Source of the DNA: Hemileia vastatrix
Taxonomy: Eukaryota > Basidiomycota > Pucciniomycetes > Pucciniales > Zaghouaniaceae
Direction of reading: 5' to 3'
Length of the DNA stretch: 64,000 nt
Assembly (NCBI GenBank): GCA_030280995.1
Contig: JASXTE010000017.1
Coordinates: 19,176,498-19,240,497, forward strand
The notes beneath the pieces are model-generated. The model was not told where the DNA came from. It searched no databases and saw only the letters and a program-made list of their open reading frames with translations. A program made the translations under genes and the position numbers. This document shows positions 8,691 through 18,321 of the stretch, in pieces (within the stretch, counting starts at the first letter, position 1; each line of letters begins with the position of its first letter).

Positions 8691-11600
8691 GTAAATAAAC
8701 CATAAAATTCGTGTTATTTATTTATTTATTTTTTGGAGGAGGGGAGGGACTAAACCTAGCAAACACATTATTTGAATCTCTTGACAGAGTCTGATTGACC
8801 CCGAGGTTTCGGCTACCCCGTCTACTACTCACACAGAGGTTTTTTTTTAAAAAAAAAAGCTTTTCTGGCTAAAAATTGTGGTTTTATTAATTTTTTTTCC
8901 CGAAATTATCTGAATATCTTGACAGTGTCAGCTTGTCGTCGATTTTTTGGCTAACCTGCATGCTGCTATTTCAGAGGTTTATCTTTCTTTTAATTCCTTT
9001 TTTGTTGAAAAGTGTAACTTTATTAATTTCTCTTTCCCCGAAATAATTTGAATTTTCTTGACAGAGTGAGAGGAGACCCCAGACTAGTCCGCCTAATACA
9101 TCAGAGGTTTTTTTCTATTTTAATTCATTTTGGGTGAAAAATGTGATTTTTTTATTTGTTCTTTCTCTTAATTATTCGAACCTCTTAACAGAATCCGTCT
9201 AGTCGCGATGTTTTAACTAGCCTTCCTGCTATTCCTTCAAAGGTTTTTTTTCCTTTAATACATTTTTTCATGAAAATTGTGACTTTACTAATTGTTCTTG
9301 CTCGAAACATAACCATCATTCAAATGGTTTCTCTCGTCTACGAAGCCTGGAATTTCAAGAGATCATCTCCTTTTCCCAGAAATTCACAATATCGAATCCA
9401 TAAACAACTTCAATTCATTAAACCACGAAGAGGCCTCATCATCAAAATCTAGAAAACGGAAGGCTGAGTTGGAATCTTCAAGTTCAAGAGGCAACATGCT
9501 TCAAGACTTATCTATCAGTGTAATTACTTTTCTTCTCTCTTGACTGTGAAATTTTACGCTTTCTTCTTTTTCATCTTCATCTTTTTGAGAATAACGAATG
9601 CGTCATTATATATATAAATATATATTTTTTAGATTATTTCTAGTTTGAAAAAAGCCAAGAAAACATTTGATGATTGGGTGAGCTTTCTACTTGAACGTAT
9701 CTTCAAAAATAAAAATACCACTCAAACTTGATCTATCTGTCCTTTGAAAAGATACCAAGACGAGATGGATCGAACAATATGAAACCCAATGACGACCAGG
9801 AAGAAAGAAGAAAACGAAAAGGCAAAGAGAAGATTACTAAAACTGAAAAAAGTATCTCATTGAGGAAAAAAGCGACACTTCCTGACCTTAACCTTCAGGT
9901 CAGATTGTCGTTTTTTTGTTGTTTTTAATGTTTTTAGTGAAATTTTTGGTTTTTTTTCTTTTCTTCGTTTAAAATTTTGGTCTTACGCTTTATGAATGAT
10001 GGGTTGAATTTCTTAATGAAAACAAGCCACTAAAAAAAGGTGGAGATTTTTATTTTATTTTATATTTTATATATTTTATTTTTATCTTTTATAAAAAAAA
10101 TAAAAACTAACACTGAAGTGTTTTCAAATATGTGTGTGTACAGGTAGAAAAAGACAGAAATATTCTTGTAAGTCTTATAGCACCTTTATTTTTTTTTTTT
10201 GACAACACAACTTGCTGTATATCATGGCGATACCATACAGCCAAGTCACAAAATCTTGCGGAATTTTCGACGAAAAAATAAAAGTTTCGCCCACGAAAAA
10301 ATGATTTGCCTATTTAAAAGGAAGTACCCCCGCCCTATCCCCAACCCTTTTGAATAGGCAAATCATTTTTTGTTGAGAACAAATTTTATTTTTTCGTCAA
10401 AAATTCCGCAAGCTTTTATGACTTAGCTGTATCATACAAATCTATCCCTCATATTTTTATAAACCCTCAAACCTTTTGTTTTTGACAGCTGGAATGCGGA
10501 TTCGAGAGTTGGAAGAAGAAGGTAACTAAATAGACATACAAATAGATACTTTTATGAGTCTAGTCGAAACAGTCAAGTTAAACATAGTTGATTTCTGAAT
10601 TAGATTTTGAACTTGTATCATCGTCATCATCGGATGAAATGGAGGTGAGTGTTCTTTTTTCACAATTGATTGATTTACGAAAGCTAGTAATAATGTCATG
10701 AGCATTTTCGTTGCTAAAAGATAGAAAATTCATTATCACAATTCCGAGGTAAGGGAGGGTTTATAATATGTATATGTATATATATATATATATACTGAAT
10801 ATATTGAATGATGAACAGAAGATTTTACTTCCACCCGAGAACATCAAACTAAGAATAATTTCTTACCTTGTAAGTGTAAATTAATTTTTCTCATTGTTAT
10901 TGAAAAATGTTATCATCATTGAAAGTGATATAACCTAAACACTCACTCGAAAAATTCTATATTAATGAAAATCAGCCAAACTTTATGAATCAACATTTGA
11001 CCGTAAGTTTCCAGCATTAGCATAGCGATACAACAATGCTTGAAAAAGAAAACTAATAAGATGAGGTTGTGGGTGGGTGGGGGGTGAAACAGCTTTGAGA
11101 TTATCAGTGCAAAAAGTCAAAGACATGCAAGGTAAAAATAAAACTAGATTGTCAAAACACTATCTATTTCACATTGTTTTGAGAACAAGGACTGACTCCC
11201 TCTCTCACTCACACGCATACACACTATCTCTCACTTTTTCGTTTTCATTTTTTCTTTGTTTTTATGTTTCTCTAACTCTCACTTCTATTATGTCAATAAA
11301 ATTATTTTTGAAAGTTTACGCACGCAACAAAATACGTAATTGGATAATCTTCTTCTCCTTCTTCTAAATATAAAAATTCATTTTTGAAAACCTAATGTCA
11401 TTTTTTTTCATGGAATGGGGGGTCACACATATAGTACGCGGTTATGAACTAGTTAAAAGTAAGATTATAGAGAATGGGAATCATCTCTTTTTTTTCTTTT
11501 TTTAAAAAAAGGTTTCAGATTAAAATAAACTGAAGTTTATGTTTATCCTTTTTTTTTTTTTTTTTTTTTTTTTGCTTTTTTTGCTTATTTTATTTATTTT

Positions 11601-12365
11601 TATTTTTTTAATTTTCTTTCCCTTTGTTGCCTTCATTGCTTATACTAACGACAACGGGAAAAATAAAGATGCAGTAGTAACAGTCACGGGTAAGCACAAA
11701 AATAAAGATGAAAGAAAAAAATGTTGAATGGAATAATCTTTGGTTGTTAACGTATTATATTTATATTTTCTCTCATTGCATAGAGGTCGTTTTAACTATT
11801 ATAGGTTTGTTCAAGCAGTTTTTTTCCCTGTTTTCATCTTTTTACCAAAACAAAAAAATAAAAAAGTAGATGAAGAAGCAAAAGTACTTAATTGAAAAAA
11901 ATAAAACTAAATTTTCATCTCTTTTTTTCACAGGAGGGTTTTTATCAATCTTATGTAATTCACTTTTTTATTGTGATTATTTGGCTCAAATACAGTATAC
12001 AGAAGGATCCTGAAGATATATTTTATTACTTTTGTCATTTAAAATGGTTCATCTAGTTTCAGGTAATCTATAAGAAACTCTAGAAAAATAGTCAAAGAAT
12101 TATATTTTATCCTATTTTCATATCAGTCAGCACTGAAATGATACATTATAAATTTTTAGATGACTATAGTTGCCGCCCGTGCACTTCTTCGTATAGATAT
12201 TCAAGCTCAAGTAGATGTTACAGTAGAAGAGTAACAGTATACCGTTCTGAAACCCCAGACAGTGAGTTCATATTTATAATCTCTCTCTCTCCCTCTCTCC
12301 CTCTCTCTCCCTCTCTCTCTCCCTCTCCCTCTCTCTCTCTCTCCCTCTCTCCCTCTCTCCCTCTT

Positions 12366-12405
<40 letters not shown>

Positions 12406-12623
12406 TCTCTCTCTAAATAGATCCATAACCAAATCCAATTTCATAATAATCACGAATATTTTAAACCTGACTTTTTTGCTTTTTTTGGTTTTACTCTTTC
12501 TCATTTATTTTTTTACAAAATGAAACAGTTTATACTTCCTTGACAAACCTAGCGGCGCTTATGTTCATTGTGGTAGCTTTATTTTCTATAAGAGGTCTAT
12601 TAGCTAATAGGGCTCCTCGATGA
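8354..12623 (+). CDS. Many-exon gene for a predicted secreted or membrane protein (micro-exon gene architecture)
   Basis: I do not recognise the family. By reading splice sites I count at least 22 exons. Phase-0 exons: 8354-8464, 8577-8690, 8788-8838, 8926-8976, 9065-9106, 9192-9242, 9346-9519, 9633-9677, 9752-9898, 10144-10167, 10489-10521, 10588-10644, 10722-10748, 10819-10869, 10976-11002, 11108-11131. Phase-1 exons: 11435-11458, 11669-11689, 11784-11804, 11934-11954, 12160-12261, 12529-12623. Every internal exon is a multiple of three. Many are 21-57 nt and could be skipped without a frame change. The product would have a signal peptide, low-complexity Ser/Thr/Pro and basic segments, a Cys motif and a C-terminal membrane helix, roughly 440 residues in all. 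The join between 11131 (phase 0) and 11435 (phase 1) is unresolved and needs another exon. A host-facing effector-like role is only a guess. Confidence 0.6.
8788..9345 (+). repeat. Tandem exon-plus-intron duplication, about four units
   Basis: Exons at 8788, 8926, 9065 and 9192 (51, 51, 42 and 51 nt) each follow a TTGACAG or TTAACAG acceptor. Each ends (T)CAGAG or AAAG before an unusual GTTT donor. The introns are also alike: T-run, TTTAATTCATTTT, GTGAAAAATGTGA, TTTATTAATT, CCCGAAATTATTTGAAT, TTGACAG. Unit lengths are 138, 139, 127 and about 154 bp. Conservation of intron sequence means the exon-intron unit itself was copied recently. Exon 9192 is closest to exon 8926. Confidence 0.8.
9346..9898 (+). 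other. Exons 7-9 of the many-exon gene: basic, possible nuclear-targeting segments
   Basis: Exon 9346-9519 (58 codons) has a Ser/Asn-rich stretch and SSSKSRKRKAELESSSS, which resembles a monopartite nuclear localisation signal. Exon 9633-9677 encodes IISSLKKAKKTFDDW after a T-rich TTTTAG acceptor. Exon 9752-9898 contains EERRKRKGKEKITK, a second basic cluster, and ends TLPDLNLQ before GTCAGA. All three are multiples of three in phase 0. The acceptor at 9345 (CGAAG) is weak and was chosen for phase. Confidence 0.55.
10144..11131 (+). other. Exons 10-16 of the many-exon gene: phase-0 short exons
   Basis: Seven exons of 24, 33, 57, 27, 51, 27 and 24 nt begin at 10144, 10489, 10588, 10722, 10819, 10976 and 11108. 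Examples of products are VEKDRNIL, LECGFESWKKK, IENSLSHSE, PNFMNQHLT and CKKSKTCK. Donors are mostly near-consensus (GTAAGT, GTAACT, GTGAGT, GTAAGG, GTAAAA). Acceptors end in CAG except TAG at 10587 and AAG at 10721. The first intron of this group is 321 bp, because it holds a foldback element. Confidence 0.55.
10238..10429. mobile_element. Foldback miniature element inside an intron of the many-exon gene
   Basis: It is 192 bp, almost all inverted repeat. The left arm CAGCCAAGTCACAAAATCTT... and the complement of the right arm CAGCTAAGTCATAAAAGCTT... pair for about 87 bases at roughly 85% by eye, leaving a short C-rich loop near 10330. A TA lies on each side (10236-10237, 10430-10431), as expected for Tc1/mariner-type insertion. 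It interrupts the intron 10168-10488. Confidence 0.8.
11435..11954 (+). repeat. Row of 21-24 nt micro-exons in phase 1
   Basis: Four candidate micro-exons lie at 11435-11458, 11669-11689, 11784-11804 and 11934-11954, each between an AG acceptor and a GTAAGA, GTAAGC, GTTTGT or GTAATT donor. Read in phase 1, the three 21-mers encode AVVTVT, VVLTII and GFLSIL, plainly copies of one hydrophobic hexapeptide theme. The 24-mer encodes RGYELVK. Each splits a codon identically at both ends, so any could be included or skipped. A fifth copy may exist at 11307-11327 before GTAATT. Confidence 0.5.
12160..12623 (+). other. Last two exons of the many-exon gene: Cys motif and C-terminal membrane helix
   Basis: Exon 12160-12261 (102 nt, phase 1 at both ends) encodes a Tyr/Ser/Arg-rich segment with DYSCRPCTSSYRYSSSSRCY, three cysteines, ending ETPD before GTGAGT. 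The intron 12262-12528 holds a CT microsatellite. The last exon 12529-12623 follows GAAACAG and encodes YTSLTNLAALMFIVVALFS, a membrane span, then IRGLLANRAPR and TGA at 12621-12623. The short basic tail would lie on the cytosolic side if the N-terminus is secreted. Confidence 0.6.
12282..12415. repeat. CT/CCT microsatellite in the last intron
   Basis: A pyrimidine run of CTCTCTCC-type units about 134 bp long, just after the donor at 12262. It opens frames in all phases, none of them genic. Confidence 0.95.
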
Positions 12624-13691
12624 GAAATTTTAATTTCTCTTTTTCTATCTCTCTCTCTATATATACATATACATATATATATTCATTTTTCTTATATCTT
12701 GGTCACACATACACAAACCCACAGTACCCGACAAAAAAAATGAATTACTATTTAGGTGCACTTTTTGTTCACTTTTAATCACCAATAGAACACAAATGTG
12801 ATTTCGAGTGTCTCATATTTTCTTGAATAAAATTCCTCTCTGGTTTCTTAATGTTAAACTTTGAGTGATCATTAATTGCACCCTATAAATATTTCTAAAA
12901 ATTTCATCAAATCATTTCTCTCATGCTATCCTCACAAAAACCTAAATTTTTGACTAAAGCCTCCACAAAATTCTGTTTGACATCTCAAGTTTAAAATACA
13001 AAATAAGAATAAAAGAGTGGTAGTTATCTTTTTTATAATTGAAGAGAAGAATATTTCAGTACTTACTTCTCAAAGTAGTCTGAAATGAATTTCAGATCCT
13101 CAGCCATTTGTAATTTTATTCTAAATTTCTTAGTATGGTTTTAATGGAGTTAAATGATGTTTTTCTTCAGTCCAGGTTGACACTGGGCTGACTCCAGACC
13201 AAAGTTAGAGGAGATTTATGCATGGGGGATCTATTAAAAAATAAATAAATTATACTACTCAGCATTGGATATATACTTTTAGAGTACCATTGGGTAGCTT
13301 TAATCGTTGGTAGCTCAAATTTAAAACTTAAAATATAAAACTCACCAAAAATAAAATGTTTAAATCAACACCTTTTAGCAATCCCTCCAGTTTCTGGTGT
13401 AGCTTGGCAACTGCACTAAGTACTTTCTGTCTCTGGATCAAGAGTGGTAACTTGTGCCAAGGATTAGCTTCTCTGGTGTACTGTTTGTTCTTTTCAGCCT
13501 CTGGGAAAAGTGTGACAACATGTTCTAAGTAATTTCTGTCTCTGATATAAGCATTTTTTGGTATTAAATATTTTTAACTGGTGTTTCTTATTTACATTTC
13601 TAGTATTACTTAGGTAGCTCAGATAATTTCAGCCTTTTCTCTTTTCAGGTTTTCAAATAATCAATAATATTTCTCACTGAATCAAGAGAAA
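12624..13691. other. Intergenic, nothing recognised
   Basis: AT-rich sequence between the end of the many-exon gene and the copia element. It has a TA-rich patch at 12655-12685 and no coding, RNA or repeat structure that I can support. Confidence 0.6.
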
Positions 13692-13696
13692 GTATT

Positions 13697-14200
13697 TGTT
13701 AAGATTATATTACCCTGTAGATTTTACTCATAGATTTATATTCTTAAGTGTTACTTTAATCCATATATTTATATACATACTTATATGATTTAACCTAACT
13801 TGATGATTTCCCTTAGCGCATATATGGATGAGGAAACGCTCACTCATTTCTCCATCCATCTTCTTTACTTTTTATCTACTTTTAATTAATATTAACTTTC
13901 TTCACTTTATTATTCCTCTCGTCCCTAAGTCCCTTATCCATTCTTGTCCCAGTTTCCTTGCTGTCCATTGTGTCCTTAAGTCCGTATTTACCTGGTGTCT
14001 ATTCTTATCAGGTATTCTTGTACATATGCTCTGCAACAGCAATATCCATCTTCTTTACTTTTTATCTACTTTTAATTAATATTAACTTTCTTTACTTTAT
14101 TATTCCTCTCGTCCCTAAGTCCCTTGTCCATCCTTGTCCCAGTGTCCTTGCTGTCCATTGTGTCCTTAAGTCCGTATTTACCTGGTGTCTATTCTTATCA
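13697..14200 (+). repeat. 5' LTR of the copia element
   Basis: It runs from TGTTAAGATTATATTACC to ...CTATTCTTATCA, 504 bp. Inside, a unit of about 192 bp beginning TCCATCTTCTTTAC (near 13853) is repeated from about 14045, so the second half of the LTR is a duplication. The 3' LTR has the same internal duplication plus one more partial copy. Confidence 0.95.
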
Positions 14201-14221
14201 GGGTTATGGGCCCAGCGCCCC
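14201..14221 (+). other. Primer-binding site matching a half initiator tRNA-Met
   Basis: Right after the 5' LTR the sequence is GGGTTATGGGCCCAGCGC. Its complement contains TGGGCCCATAACCC, the conserved anticodon arm of eukaryotic initiator tRNA-Met. The primer would therefore be a tRNA cut in the anticodon region, as known for Drosophila copia, and not the tRNA 3' end. Confidence 0.8.
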
Positions 14222-14310
14222 TGCATTAATAAGCAAAGCTGGACGTACCTGATAAACCAACCTCTCTAGAAGGAAATCCAGATTCCAATTTGTCTTCCAC
14301 ATATACCATA

Positions 14311-15990
14311 ATGCCTGAACAATCCACTTACTCCACCCCTAACTTTACCTATCTTCAAGATTCCTCCAACTTCTCTGAAATTAAAGGCATTGAAAAATTA
14401 AACGATAAAAACTATAGTTCCTGGAAGACTGACTTAAAATATGCACTTACTGTTCGGAATCTGGATCAGTTCCTTGACAAGGATTGCCCGGTTCCAGTCA
14501 ATCGTGATCTTCTTTCCATCTTTAAAATCCGACAACAACAAACCAATACCATCATTAAGATGTTTATGGATTGAGCGAATCAACATAAATTTATTTTTGA
14601 CGATGACACTGTTGAATCAGCAGCAATATGGAAATGTATCAAAAATCATTATGCTTCAAAATCAAGTCAAAACTGCTCATATATAGTTAATAAATTATTT
14701 AAAATAAAATTCTCTGAAAGCAATATACTTGTAGCAATAGACAACTTTCGAAGCACTATGAAGCTACTTCGAGACATAGCCCCCGACTTATTCAAAGAAA
14801 ACATTCTATCATACATCATGGGAAACTATGTGCTCAATCTACTACTTGAATCCTACCAAAATTTCTCGACAATCATACTCAGCAAGTATGACATAACTAA
14901 TCAAAGGGCAACTATTGAGAGTATTTTTGCGGAGATTGAAGCCGAAATCATCAGGCGAAAAGTTCTTAACTCATCTAGCACTACTACTGGGACAGTTCTA
15001 GCTACGGACACTAGAACTAAAACCTTTTGCTCAAAAGGCAAACACAATCCTCTGGCTCCCCACTCCGAGGCCAACTGTTTTCAACTTCATCCCGAAAAAC
15101 AAGATGAGTTCTTAAAACTCAAGAAAAAAAGAGAAAACAAGGACCCAAATAACTCTAAGGCTCTTTCAGTATTTTCTGATATTCCCCTCAATCACACCAT
15201 TTTGGACAGTGGCGCTTCCTATTCCATCTTCAATTCTCTTCAATATTTTTCTGATTATGAACCCTCAAAATTAAGTCTATCTATGGCAAATGGAGATGAG
15301 TTACTAGCCCTTGGACAAGGCAAAGTAACATTCACTTCATCATCTGGCCATACTTTCAAAATTGAGCATGCACTTTATGTACCCACAGTCAAAGCCAATC
15401 TAATCGCGGCTATTGATATAATCCTCGACGACTGGAGTCTTTTCAGAGAGGACGGCATCTTCAAAATTAAGAACAAAGATATCACTCATGTTGAATGTTC
15501 TATAAGTGGACGTATTATTACTTTTCCCTTATTCACCCCATCAATTTATAATGCCACTGCCAAAGACAAGAAAAATCTTCAATTACTTCATCACAAATAT
15601 GGGCATCCAAGTAACCAAACCATGGAAAAATTATTTCCAGGTTTGGATTTGACTGATTTCAGTTGTAAAACATGTGCATTAGCTAAGTCGCATGTTCTTC
15701 CTTACTCTGGTACTTTCGCCATTCCCAAAAATCTGTTGGATGTTATCCACATGGACTTGTGTGGTCCTATCTCCCCAGAATCAAAAGGCGAGAAAACCTA
15801 TTTCTTTCAAATAGTCGATGGTAAATCTTGCTATCAACATACTTATTTTCTGAATTTAAAATCTGAAACTTACAAGATTTTTCAAGAACATCAATTACTC
15901 GTTGAAAATCAACTCTCATGCTCTATCAAGTGTTTAGTTTCTGATAACGGGGGAGAGTTTATTAATAACTCTATGAAGAACCTTACTTAA
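14311..15990 (+). pseudogene. Copia gag, protease and integrase N-terminal part
   Basis: The ATG at 14311 starts MPEQSTYSTPNFTYLQD. The gag motif LNDKNYSSWKTDLKYAL follows, and then an in-frame TGA at 14572 after FMD. The same frame reopens through 14758-15990. It has the protease motif ILDSGASYSIFNS, the integrase zinc motif with HHKYGHPSN and CKTCALAKSH, and the core motifs IHMDLCGPI and LVSDNGGEFIN (first and second catalytic aspartates). It stops at NLT near 15990, before the catalytic glutamate region. No gag zinc knuckle is obvious. Confidence 0.9.
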
Positions 15991-16108
15991 AAACAAAGGT
16001 ATACTTCATCTTAGAACTGCTCCCTATTCTCCACAACAGAATCTGATCACTGAGAGGGGTAATTGATCCATAGTCAAAAAAGCAAAATGCTTACTAATTG
16101 AATCGGGT

Positions 16109-16858
16109 TTGGATTCAATTTGGTGGGCAGAGGCTGTTAATACTGCCACCTTTCTTCTCAACATTTTACCTAGTTCATCCCTTCCTGACGGTAAATCCCC
16201 TTGGGAGGTTTGGCATAACGATAAGGTTAAAGTTCCTCAAAAACTTTACCCCTTTGGATCTGATGTCATCTTCTATCAACAAAAACATAAACGGAGTGGG
16301 AAATTTGGACCCAGTGGAGAGGAAGGGATTTTCCTCGGCTACTGTGAGGGACACATTAACTACAGAGTATATACACCTGACACTGACTCTATATTAATTA
16401 CCCATAATGTTAAATTTCTGAACTCATTTAATCTAGCACGCCAAATCTCTAAAGGTCAAACTGGGGAAACACTCATCTTCCCAGATATTGGCTATGCATC
16501 ACTCCCCAATTCTTTTCCTATTGAAAACTCTTCAACTATAAGCGCACCCCCAAATGACTCACCTATGGAAATCCCTCCAGAAGTACCCACCAAAGAATCC
16601 ACTACCTCTCCCAAAATGTCTTGTGATCCCCCATCAGCGCCAAAACATTATGCTTACATTGAAAAAGACATTCGACCCTCAAAAGAAATTATCTCTTCAA
16701 TTGACCTGTCTAATATACTATCTTCAAAGAGGCGTTCAAACCATGTAAATATGATTGTCACACCCTTTGACACTCCTAAAAATTTCTATGAAGCCATCAA
16801 ATCACCTGAAATTGATGAGTGGCTTAAAGCTATTGAAATTGAGTTATCTAGTATTTAA
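16109..16858 (+). pseudogene. Copia integrase C-terminal region and linker to RT
   Basis: The segment begins within the integrase after the catalytic Glu region (DSIWWAEAVNTATFLLNILP). It carries the copia-type motifs KSPWEVWH, FGSDVIFY and GIFLGYCEGHINYRVY, then a proline-rich linker (PPEVPTKESTTSPK). It ends at the start of RT with FYEAIKSPEIDEWLKAIEIE before a TAA at 16856-16858. Between 15991 and 16108 the frame is shifted. Confidence 0.9.
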
Positions 16859-16906
16859 AAGCATAATTTTTGGGAAGAGTCACCTCTACCACCTAATAAT
16901 CACCTC

Positions 16907-17566
16907 TTGGGTACTACTTGGACCTTCAAGAGGAAAATCGATTTGGAGGGTAATATTATTAAATACAAGGCTAGACTATGCGTTCAAGGTTTTTCTCAGA
17001 TTGAAGGTATAGAATATAATGAAACTTATGTCCCTACAGGGAGATTGAATACCTTGCGATTCTTACTGGGCCTTGCTGACTACAAGGACTGGGAACTCCA
17101 TCAAATGGACGTAAAATCCGCCTTCCTACACAGGGAACCAGATGAAGATTTATATCTCAGATTAACCAGAGGCTACTCACCTCAAAATCCCGAATATTGT
17201 TTACATCTCAAGAAATCTCTATACGGCTTGAAGCAAAGCCCTAGATGTTGGTATCGTAAGCTGTCGGGCTTCTTCACTGATATTGATTTTAAGTCAAGTA
17301 AATCTGACCCCTGCCTTTTCATCAATCAAGATGACACTCATCCTTGCTATGTATGCATTCACGTTGATGACTTAATCATTGCTGGACCTTCCGTTGAAAA
17401 TTTTAAAGAAAATATTTCTCAAGTATTTGACATGGATGATCAAGGAGAACTGAACTGGGTTCTTGGTATGAAGGTGGTCAGAGATCATGTCAACAATACT
17501 ATTAGTCTTTCTCAAGAACTACATATCTCTAAATTGCTCACTGAATTCAACTTTCAAGACTGTTAA
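16907..17566 (+). pseudogene. Copia reverse transcriptase
   Basis: Recognisable copia RT (RVT_2) motifs are KARLCVQGFSQIEGIEYNET, LHQMDVKSAFLHREPDEDLY, KKSLYGLKQSPRCWYRKL and the catalytic loop IHVDDLIIAG. In the loop the usual Tyr is His but both aspartates remain. The frame closes with TAA at 17564-17566, where normal elements read on into RNase H. Confidence 0.92.
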
Positions 17567-17611
17567 ACTGTCACCACTCCTCTCGTACCAAACTCACATT
17601 TTACCACATGC

Positions 17612-18310
17612 ATGTCCAACAAATTAACTGATTTGTTTAACTACAGACGAGCAATAGGCCTACTTAATTACCTAGTTCTCTGCACTCGCCCTGACCTTGC
17701 ATATGCTGCTTCCACCCTTGCTCAATACTTGAATCAGCCCTCAGATCAGCAGATTCAAGCCTTCTTTCACGTACTTCGGTATCTCAAGCTAACCAAAAAC
17801 TTAAATCTAACTTTGGGGAAGGTATCTAATTCTGAACTTGGGTCTCTAATTGGGTTTGCTGAAGCCGACTATAATAAGTCTGAAGATTCCAAGTCCACCT
17901 CAGGGACTTTAGTGTTCCACCTCGGATTAATCAGTTGGCGTTCCTGTAAACAACAGTCAGTAGCTCTCTCAACATCTGAAGCTGAGTACTATGCCATGAC
18001 AGAATGTGGACAGGACTTGCTCTGGACAAAAGAGTTATTCAATGACTTCTCAATCCCTCTTAAAGAGTCGATTCTCATGGGAGATAATCAAGGTGGAATC
18101 AACTTGGCCCTTAATCCACTCTACCAACACCGTACTCGTCATATCAATACAAGAGTCTGTTGGCTACGCGAACAAGTTAATAATGGTGAATTCTCCATCA
18201 ATTACACTCCCTCAACACAAATGATTGCGGATGTTTTAACGAAGTCTTTGCCCAGACCTAAGCATCTTGAATTTTTATCCCTTCTGAATCTCTCGCCATT
18301 GCTGTCTTGA
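17612..18310 (+). pseudogene. Copia RNase H and end of pol
   Basis: It includes FNYRRAIGLLNYLVLCTRPDLAYA (connection), FAEADYNKSEDSKSTSGTLV (first catalytic Asp region, with the usual GYSDADWA changed), WRSCKQQSVALSTSEAEYYA (Glu motif), LMGDNQGGINLALNP (Asp motif) and HINTRVCWLREQV...IADVLTKSLPR, the standard end of copia pol. The stop at 18308-18310 lies 11 bp before the 3' LTR. Confidence 0.92.
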
Positions 18311-18321
18311 GCACGGGAGGG
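18310..18321 (+). other. Polypurine tract of the copia element
   Basis: AGCACGGGAGGG lies immediately before the 3' LTR start TGTTAAG at 18322, the expected place for plus-strand priming. Confidence 0.75.

Noticed and set aside
9752..9898. EAR-type repression motif in TLPDLNLQ
   Set aside because: It matches neither LxLxL nor DLNxxP fully, so I give it no weight.
12138..12416. Single-exon gene continuing into a Ser/Pro/Leu repeat
   Set aside because: The first part is a good exon ending at a GTGAGT donor (12262). The rest is the CT microsatellite of the following intron.
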